64,000 nucleotides of DNA from Arachis hypogaea (lineage: Eukaryota; Streptophyta; Magnoliopsida; Fabales; Fabaceae): assembly GCF_003086295.3 (NCBI RefSeq), contig NC_092053.1, positions 87,109,671-87,173,670 on the forward strand, in the 5' to 3' direction. Every line of letters begins with the position of its first letter. Positions within the stretch are counted from its first letter, which is position 1. Shown here piece by piece: positions 57,428 through 64,000 of this stretch. A program made the position numbers and the translations under genes. A model generated the notes under the pieces. That model searched no databases and was not told where the DNA came from. It was given only the letters and a program-made list of their open reading frames with translations.

Positions 57428-58711
57428 TGATGCGGGGAAAACTTGTCTCTCAACAAATCTCCCTTCGGCAAGTGTACCGAATTTGTCGTCAAGTAAAAAC
57501 TCACAATAGAGTGAGATCGAATCCCACAGGGATTGATTGATCAAGCAACTTTAATTAGAAGAATATTCTAGTTGAGTGAATCCAGAATTTGGGTTGAGAG
57601 TTGTAGAAAATAAAATGGCGGGAATGTAAATAACAGAAAAGTAAATGCTAGAATTAAAGGACTGGAAGTAAATGACTGAAAATAAATTGCAGAATTGTAA
57701 ATGGGAATGGGGGATTTGCTCATAAAAGTAAATGGCAGAAATTAAAGAGAATGGGTAAGATCAGAGATGGGGAGTTCATTGGGCTTAGGAGATGTTGCAA
57801 TTCTCCGGATCAAGTTCATTTTCATCTCTTCCTCAATCAATGCACTCATTGATCTCCTTGGCAATCTTAAGTGATTGAATTACAATTTCTTGCAATTCAA
57901 TCTCTCAAATCTTGATCAATAGCCAATTCCTTAGTCAATTGCTCATGAGAAGAGATGAAGTATGGTCACTGATTATACCACATGCATTTCCCAAATCAAG
58001 TATTGAGAGGGTTATAGTCACATACCCATCCAAACCTAATTTGGTCCAGCATGAGAAAGCATTTCTAGCTTGATCTCTTCATTCCTCTTTCAAGGTTCAA
58101 AAGAGATCCAAGTTTGAATAGCTTCTCTTCCAAGATAACTACTCAATTGGATGAAGATCGAAAGCTTTCAAGTAAAATCAAGAGGAAAGATAGAAGAAGA
58201 ATAAGGAAAATTAGTATTGATCCATCAAATTACAACAGAGCTCCCTAACCCAATGAAAGGGGTTTAGTTGTTCATAGCTCTTGAAAATGAAAACAAAGAT
58301 GGAGAATACATCATAAAACTAGAAATTGCAAAGAAAGTAAGAGAGTAGTTCTCTTTTTCCCAGCCTCCCCATCTCTAATCTTACCCATTCTCTTTAATTT
58401 CTGCCATTTACTTTTATAAGCAAATCCCCCATTCCCATTTACAATTCTGTAATTTATTTTCAGTCATTTACTTTCAGTCCTTTAATTCTAGCATTTACTT
58501 TTCTGTTATTTACATTCCCGCCATCTTATTTTCTGCAACTCTCAACCCAAATTCTGGATTCGCTCAACTAGAACATTCTTCTAATTAAAGTTGCTTGATC
58601 AATCAATCCCTGTGGGATTCGACCTCACTCTATTGTGAGTTTTTACTTGACGACAAATTCGGTACACTTGCCGAAGGGAGATTTGTTGAGAGACAAGTTT
58701 TCCCCGCATCA
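57428..58711. repeat. Palindromic LTR: two LTR 3' ends joined in inverted orientation
   Basis: 57428-57773 and 58369-58711 are near-perfect reverse complements (about 345 bp). The outer ends are TGATGCGGGGAAAACTTG and its complement. The inner 57774-58368 continues the minus-oriented LTR (it matches 63130-63640). So roughly 940 bp of LTR 3' end on the minus strand is fused to 343 bp of the same end on the plus strand, which leads into the primer site of element E. Confidence 0.88.
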
Positions 58712-58717
58712 AGTTTA

Positions 58718-58734
58718 TGGCGCCGTTGCCGGGG
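58718..58734 (+). other. Primer-binding site of element E
   Basis: TGGCGCCGTTGCCGGGG, tRNA-Asp type, six bases after the LTR end GCATCA. Confidence 0.92.
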
Positions 58735-58881
58735 ATTAATTGTGATTAACAAACTACCGGTTGATTGATTTACTAGATTAGACACTTTTCTTTTGTCTTT
58801 ATTTTCTTTTATTTCTTTATTTTCTCTTGCTAACTAACTGTTTGTGATATTGCCTCATTGGAAATTTCCTCATATGTGACA

Positions 58882-60090
58882 ATGGAGATTCCAATTTCTT
58901 TTGGTGATTATTGTTTGAGACAGAGCTTTCTGCAGGAAAGAAAGGAGCATCCATCATATTTTAGTCAATCAAATTTCATGGGAAACTCGCCACCACCACA
59001 GAATGATTCACTTTACTATGCTCATGGTGGGTGGGAGTATCGAAAACATGAAATGGGGTGCTTCCCAGGGTCACAAAATGGTCCATATTTTGATGACTTT
59101 GATTACTACTCAAGTTGTGCCTGGGAAGATCATAATCAAAGAGATTTCACTCATTCATACCCCATTTATCAAGAGCCATCACCTCTCAATTATACAACCT
59201 CACCTCCAAGTTTCACATGCCTAAATCCTTCATCATTTGAGTATGCCTCAGCACAAAAGTCTATCCAAAATCCATACAATTCATTTCACTATCCACAAAA
59301 CTCAATCCACTACCCACAAGAGTCATACCACTTTCAGAACACACAACCACAAAACACCCAATTCCATTCACAAACCAACCCCGCCCAACCATTACAACCT
59401 ACCCAACCACCTTTAGATAGACTTGCTAGGATGGAACTCTTCATGGAAGAGCTCAAAAGAAGTAGAGAAGAAGAGAGACTCGTTAGGATAGAGCTCCTCC
59501 TTGAAGAAATAATAAAGACAAATGAAGAGGAGAAAATAGCAAGAAGGGACCATGAAGAAAAATTGAGACAGAATGCACAACTCTATTCTGAAGAACAATT
59601 CATTGAAGAGCTGAGAGCACAAAGAGAGACCACTTCACTCTCTCCAGAAACAGAGGAGTTCATTCAAAGATCAAGAACAAATGAGGAAGTCAATCAAGGG
59701 AGCCCACACTCCAATGAAACAGAGAGTTGCATAGAAGGTGAGTTCATTGAACCACCAATTCAAGAAGTTCTTGATGAAGAGGATGTTCCACCCATCATAC
59801 AATACCCAAATCCTGAAATCAAGGTGGTAAAGGCAATCAACATGAACACTAACAAAAGGATGGTGACCAAGAAAAGAAGGACAATATTCATGAAGAAGAA
59901 AAGGTCAACCAAAAGCCATCCCACCCCCACCCCAACAAGCAAGTTTACTCAAGCTAACAACAGAAGAAGGCTTGCTGGGGAGAGGCACTCAAAACAAGGG
60001 GCATTAACTGGCTCCTCTTTCCTCTTAAGGTCATTCCTCTTAACAAACTGGAAGAAGAGGAAGAAAGTCGTGAACAACATGTCAAGCTAA
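58882..60090 (+). CDS. Unrecognised 402-aa ORF in the gag position of element E, intact
   Basis: The open frame begins earlier at a TTG (58858); the first ATG is 58882. Residues 1-20 MEIPISFGDYCLRQSF are ordinary. Residues 30-170 are rich in Tyr, Pro, Gln, Ser and His (NSFHYPQNSIHYPQESYHF). Residues 175-265 form a charged coiled coil with an approximate internal repeat (RMELFMEELKRSREEE / RIELLLEEIIKTNEEE). The tail is acidic and then basic (KKRRTIFMKKKR), ending NWKKRKKVVNNMSS. No capsid, CCHC, protease or polymerase motif is seen. The stop codon lies inside the loop of the first post-ORF hairpin. It could be a Gag replacement or an RNA- or DNA-binding accessory protein; function unknown. 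Confidence 0.75.
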   Translation: MEIPISFGDYCLRQSFLQERKEHPSYFSQSNFMGNSPPPQNDSLYYAHGGWEYRKHEMGCFPGSQNGPYFDDFDYYSSCAWEDHNQRDFTHSYPIYQEPSPLNYTTSPPSFTCLNPSSFEYASAQKSIQNPYNSFHYPQNSIHYPQESYHFQNTQPQNTQFHSQTNPAQPLQPTQPPLDRLARMELFMEELKRSREEERLVRIELLLEEIIKTNEEEKIARRDHEEKLRQNAQLYSEEQFIEELRAQRETTSLSPETEEFIQRSRTNEEVNQGSPHSNETESCIEGEFIEPPIQEVLDEEDVPPIIQYPNPEIKVVKAINMNTNKRMVTKKRRTIFMKKKRSTKSHPTPTPTSKFTQANNRRRLAGERHSKQGALTGSSFLLRSFLLTNWKKRKKVVNNMSS

Positions 60091-60128
60091 TGACATTAAA
60101 AAGAGCGCTTGTTGGGAGGCAACCCAAC
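60081..60128 (+). other. Post-ORF double hairpin, element E
   Basis: GTCA-AGCTAA-TGAC (60081-60094) with the ORF's TAA in its loop, ATTAAAAAGAGCGCTT, then GTTGGG-AGGCAA-CCCAAC (60111-60128). Confidence 0.85.
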
Positions 60129-61623
60129 CGTAGGTAACATTTTCTTGCTTTGCTTAGTTTACTTTCAATAATTTGGCATATGATTGCACTCTAAGTTTGG
60201 TGTTGCCATGCAAAAATTTGATTTTCAATCTTCACTGGGTACTTGCAACATTCTAAATTGACAGTGGCATACTAAGTTTGGTGTTGCCACTTAACTTTCA
60301 TGCAAAGTACCATGCCAACACCACTTATTAATGCAATCACATTGTCTCTGTTTTACTTCTTGTGCTTTTGTTGTGATCCATAATCTTGCTTGCTGAAACA
60401 CATGCATACTCACACTTTATTTTAAGACATTCATGATCCATCATAAACCCTGTCACCACTGTTTTAATTGTTGCTTGAGTATAAGCAATCATTCTATGTC
60501 TGGTGTGGGAAGGGGAAGAATAGGAGGAAAAGGGCAACAACAATGAAGATAAAATACAAGGTGGTAAAGTTCCTTTCTCCTCTTACTTATTTCCAGCACT
60601 TTAATTTGCATGATTGTCTTCTATGTTCTTTGTATGTATGTGTGCTTTCTCCTTGTGAATAAGCATGTCAGTTCTGTCTTTTAAACTTTTTATTGATTAA
60701 GGTTGTGTTTTCTAGTCTGAATGTCATTACTGCATCCTTACTTTGCTTACTAGTATGCTTGTCCCTTTGAATCAAATGAAAAGAGAATGAGTGTTTTTAA
60801 AGACCAGAGTAGAGTTCATACTATGGAGTAAGTTCATGAGTTTATGGTGTGTTCATAAGTTAGCTAAGTTAGTTCAACCAGAAGGTGGGAGGACAACTAT
60901 CTGTCATGAATACTGTGCTTGAGAAACACCCCATGAGACTAGCTAAATAAGAAGATCCTAATAAGAAAAAGGGAAAGAACAATAAAGGTTGAAAAATAAA
61001 AGAAAAAGAGTAAGCAATAAGGCTAGGCACCAATGGTTTTAATCTTGAGGCATGTGTCTATGGTGCTCCTGTGTGAGGGATCTACTTGGATGAATAAGCT
61101 CTTAGGGGTGCCTTATCACTTGGTAACTTGGGTTAACTAACTCGGGATTATCAGTTGAAAGTCCACTATCAAGAGTAACCCTCACTACAGAGCATTTAGT
61201 AACCCAAAGAGGTGCTGGACACCAAGGTCTCAAGAAAAGAAAATAAATAAACCATATGCCTGTGGTGTGTATGTATGGGGGAGAGGCTTGAGCAAGTAAG
61301 TCCTTAGGGGTGCTTCAACACCTAGCACCATGAACCAACTGGTTCGGGAGTGTTGGCTGAAAGCTTATTTTAAAGAGTTGCCCCCTTACAGAGCACATAG
61401 CTTGAAGAACACAAATAAGCCCTGAAATGACAACAAAAGGATCAATGAATAAAAGTCTCATGGGATGCAATCACAGTGAGTATTCTAGGACGTGATAAAG
61501 GTCTCAAAGCTAGGAATGAACCTAAGTTGCTATGCATGAAACCACCATAAAACCAGGGACATGACTTCCACAAGAATGACTCATTTCTCTTGGCATTCCA
61601 TTCATCATTCTCTTGTTCCAGTA
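60129..61623 (+). other. 3' non-coding region of element E with internal duplication
   Basis: No supported ORF. PPT-like strings CTAAGTTTGGTGTTG lie at 60191-60205 and 60272-60286. 61020-61245 and 61246-61420 look like two diverged copies of one unit (TATGGTGCTCCTGTG / TGTGGTGTGTATG, then CTTAGGGGTGC, then an ACTAACTCGGGA / CAACTGGTTCGGGA block, then ACAGAGCA). Confidence 0.6.
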
Positions 61624-61660
61624 CTTGCTTAGGGACAAGCAAGCTTTAAGTTTGGTGTTG
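61624..61660 (+). promoter_or_regulatory. Stem-loop and polypurine-tract region of element E
   Basis: CTTGCTT-AGGGAC-AAGCAAG (61624-61643, perfect 7-bp stem), then CTTTAAGTTTGGTGTTG and the LTR start at 61661. Confidence 0.8.
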
Positions 61661-62885
61661 TGATGCCAGGGTATTTTGGCCAGTTTCACTGACCTTTTCT
61701 TTACTATTTTTAAGGTAGTTTCATGCATTTTCTTAGGAAATAAGCTAGTTTTGGGTAGATATTCACTTACATCTTGATTCAAGCAAACATTGTGAATTTT
61801 GAATTATTTCATGAGAATTTTGCATGAATTATATGATAAATTGGATGATGCATAATTCCATAATTAAGAGCAAGACTTTGATGCACTTTGTTTGATTGAT
61901 TTCAGGCCAAAAGAAGAAGAGAAGAAGCCACGTTAGTGGCTACGTTAGTTACACTAACGTGAGCACTAACGTGGAAGGAAGGAAAGCCACAACGTTAGTG
62001 AGAAAAGTTACTGGCATTAACTTTGAAGAAAGGAAATGGAGCCAACGTTAGTGACACTTAACATTATCACTAGCGTTGGACCAAGATCATGAGTGGCCAC
62101 GTTAGAGTCCACGTTAACTTAGTTAACGTGGTCTCTAACGTTAAGAAGAAAAGGGGGAAAGCCAACGTTAGTGACACTCAACATTGTCACTAACGTTGGC
62201 CAAAGCACATTAAGCCACGTTAACTCCCACGTTAACCTAGTTAACGTGGAAGCTAACGTGAAGAAACAAGATGGTCGACAACGTTAGTGACACCCAACAT
62301 TGTCACTAATGTTGGAAGCACACAAGCCCCCACTAAGCCACGTTAACTCCCACGTTAACCTAGTTAACGTGGAAGTTAACGTGAGGAAGAGAAGTTGTCG
62401 ACAACGTTAGTGACACCAAACATTGTCACTAACGTTGCCAACACAAGCCACAAAGGGCCACGTTAACTCCCACGTTAACTTAGTTAACGTGGTAGTTAAC
62501 GTGGGCAAAAGTCCCACCTGGCAGCCTGACCATGCCTTCTTCAAACACGCATAACTTGAGCCACAAATCTTCAAATGAGGTGATTCTAGTGGCATTGGAA
62601 AGTAAAATTCCAGAGCTTTCCAAGCATATATGGCACTACATGGTTGATACTAAATTTGAGGGAGAAAACCTGCCCCGAAAGTGCAATGATGAACATGGTA
62701 TTAGCCTGTATTTTGGCCAACTGACCTCTTCACCTTCCAAGAAGTATAACTCGAGTTGTAGAGCTTCAAATGATGCACTTCCAAAGACATTGAAAAGTAG
62801 ACATCCAAGGCTTTCCAACAATATATAATAGTATGGGGTGGACACTAAGTTTGAGCTTCAGAAACAGGAAAATCGCTAGCGTTAT
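61661..62885 (+). repeat. 3' LTR of element E, 5' portion
   Basis: Starts TGATGCCAGGGTATTTTGGC. Contains the 120-bp hairpin repeats (61925-62515). Cut at 62886 by a minus-oriented LTR; its 3' end is not in the window. Confidence 0.82.
61925..62515 (+). repeat. About four 120-bp tandem repeats, each with two hairpins
   Basis: The start CCACGTTA recurs near 62098, 62215, 62338 and 62459, and CAACGTTAGTGACAC near 62042, 62163, 62280 and 62402, spacing 117-123 bp. Each unit has CCACGTTAAC-CTA-GTTAACGTGG (or CTTAG) and AACGTTAGTGAC...GTCACTAACGTT inverted repeats. Confidence 0.9.
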
Positions 62886-64000
62886 TGGCAATCAATATTT
62901 CCAGTAAGTGTACTGAATTGTCGTCAAGTAAAACTCACAATAGAGTGAGGTCGAATCCCACAGAGATTAACGGATTAAGCGATCAATGGTTAATTGATTA
63001 TCCTAGTTAGACGAATCAGATTGGAGTGATAAGCAACAAGGAAATGTAAATTGATAGAAAAGTAAAGAAAGCAATAAAGTGCAGAAAAGTAAAATGGCAA
63101 GAAAAGTAAATGTAAGAACTAAAAATAAAATGAACATTGGGATCAAGAGATATTACAATCCTCCGGATCAAGTTCATTCTCATCTCTTCCTCAATCAATG
63201 CACTCATTGATCTCCTTGGCAATCTTAAGTGATCGAATTACAATTTCTTGTAATTCAATCTCTCAAATCTTGATCAATAGCCAATTCCTTGGTCAATAGC
63301 TCATGTGAAGAGATGAAGTATGGTCACTGATTATACCACATGCATTTCCCAAATTAGGTATTGAGAGGATTATAGTCACATATCCATCCAAACCTAATTT
63401 GGTCCAGCATGAGAAAACCTTTCTAGCTTGATCTCTTCATTCCTCTTTCAAGGTTCAGAAGAGATCCAAGTGTGAATAGTTTCTTTTCCAAGATAACTAC
63501 CCAATTGGATGAAGATCGAAAGCTTTCAAGTAAAATCAAGAAGAAAGAAAGAAGAAGAAGAATAAGAACTACACTTAATCCATTGAATCACAATAGAGCT
63601 CTCTAACCCAATGTAAAGAGTTAGTTGATCATTGCTCTACAAAAATAGAAAAGAAAGAAAGTGCAGAAAAGTAAAGATGAAGATAAAAACTGAAAATAAA
63701 ACTTCAAATTCATAAATGAAAATTACAACTAAAAGAAAGAGAAGGAAAAGTGTGTGAGGAAAGGGAGTCCGAAGACCCCTCTTCAATCCCCTATTCCAGA
63801 ATTCCCCCTCTGTATCAGAATGCTTTCAATGTAAAGACTAAGGCCTTTATATAGGCTCTCCTAAATTACAAAATGAAATTAAAAGCAAATTACAATTAAA
63901 TGAAAATTCCTATTCTAGATGCTTCTTGTGGCCTTGATTGGTTGACAATTGTGGGCCTACTTGCTTGAGCTTGGAAGTGGACTTGAGAGAGAAGTGAGTT
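62886..64000 (-). repeat. LTR 3' end of another minus-strand element, running off the window
   Basis: From TGGCAATCAATATTTCC (plus strand) onward the sequence is collinear with 57430-58368: the GTCGTCAAGTAAA...CACAATAGAGTGAGGTCGAATCCC block, the GTAAATTG/AAAGTAAA stretch and the CCTCCGGATCAAGTTCATT block. The extreme end differs from element E, so it is a related family. No ORF is supported. Confidence 0.78.

Larger units (their letters stand above)
57428..62885 (+). mobile_element. Element E: non-autonomous Ty3/gypsy element
   Basis: Plus-strand order: rearranged 5' LTR, primer site 58718-58734, one ORF, double hairpin, 3' non-coding region, stem-loop, polypurine tract, and 3' LTR from 61661, which is interrupted at 62886 by another LTR. 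No gag-pol is present. Confidence 0.82.

Noticed and set aside
61925..62515. CRISPR-like array
   Set aside because: Plant nuclear context; units are contiguous 120-bp tandem repeats without unique spacers, inside an LTR.
62886..62890. End of element E's 3' LTR
   Set aside because: Sequence changes orientation here and matches the end of a different LTR; no CTATG duplication expected from 57423-57427 is seen, so this is an interruption, not E's true end.

Overview
This window is plant nuclear DNA with no intact host gene; nearly every base belongs to a transposable element, mostly Ty3/gypsy LTR retrotransposons nested inside one another. Several signs point to a legume, most likely peanut (Arachis) or a close relative, from pericentromeric heterochromatin. 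One LTR family begins TGATGAGCGGATAATTTATA, as I recall for the peanut FIDEL group. The window also holds a captured fragment of a chalcone-reductase-type aldo-keto reductase, a legume-typical gene. The species call is inference.

Layout. 1-5985: minus-strand Ty3/gypsy element (family A; decayed gag and protease, leader, primer-binding site, 5' LTR). 5986-6481: 3' end of a LINE with its poly(A). 6482-8751: AT-rich intergenic DNA with simple repeats. 8752-21946: a complete 13.2-kb CACTA (En/Spm) DNA transposon with both genes on the minus strand (TNPA-like with five exons, TNPD-like with two) plus a captured aldo-keto-reductase fragment. 22122-24058: a near-perfect foldback with about 0.96-kb arms. 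24951-26994: a solo LTR of family B (duplication GTAGC). 28100-29480 plus 53069-53259: an old plus-strand gag-pro element (A'). Element C (29481-53068, minus, duplication CATAG) is inserted in it. C carries gag-pol and an Athila-type third ORF, and is itself split by element D (38762-49664, plus, duplication ATAAA). 53260-57282: 3' part of a family B element. 57283-57427: start of a family A LTR. 57428-62885: element E (plus), whose 5' LTR is a palindromic rearrangement. 62886-64000: end of another minus-strand LTR.

How the parts work together. C is the only element here with gag, protease, reverse transcriptase, RNase H and integrase, all now interrupted by nonsense codons. D and E have primer-binding sites, LTRs and polypurine tracts, but an unrecognised ORF where gag-pol should be, so they look like non-autonomous partners. 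The best candidate for an undescribed system is a set of cis-acting RNA-like structures shared across families with unrelated coding content. (i) A double hairpin lies just after the last codon of the main ORF in A, A', B, C, D and E, with compensatory base changes in both stems. (ii) A stem-loop with a GGAC-containing loop lies just upstream of the polypurine tract in B, C, D and E. (iii) Element-specific arrays of short words built on self-complementary hexamers occur in LTRs and, for C and D, again inside the element. (iv) The Athila-type ORF in C and D starts immediately after a splice acceptor.
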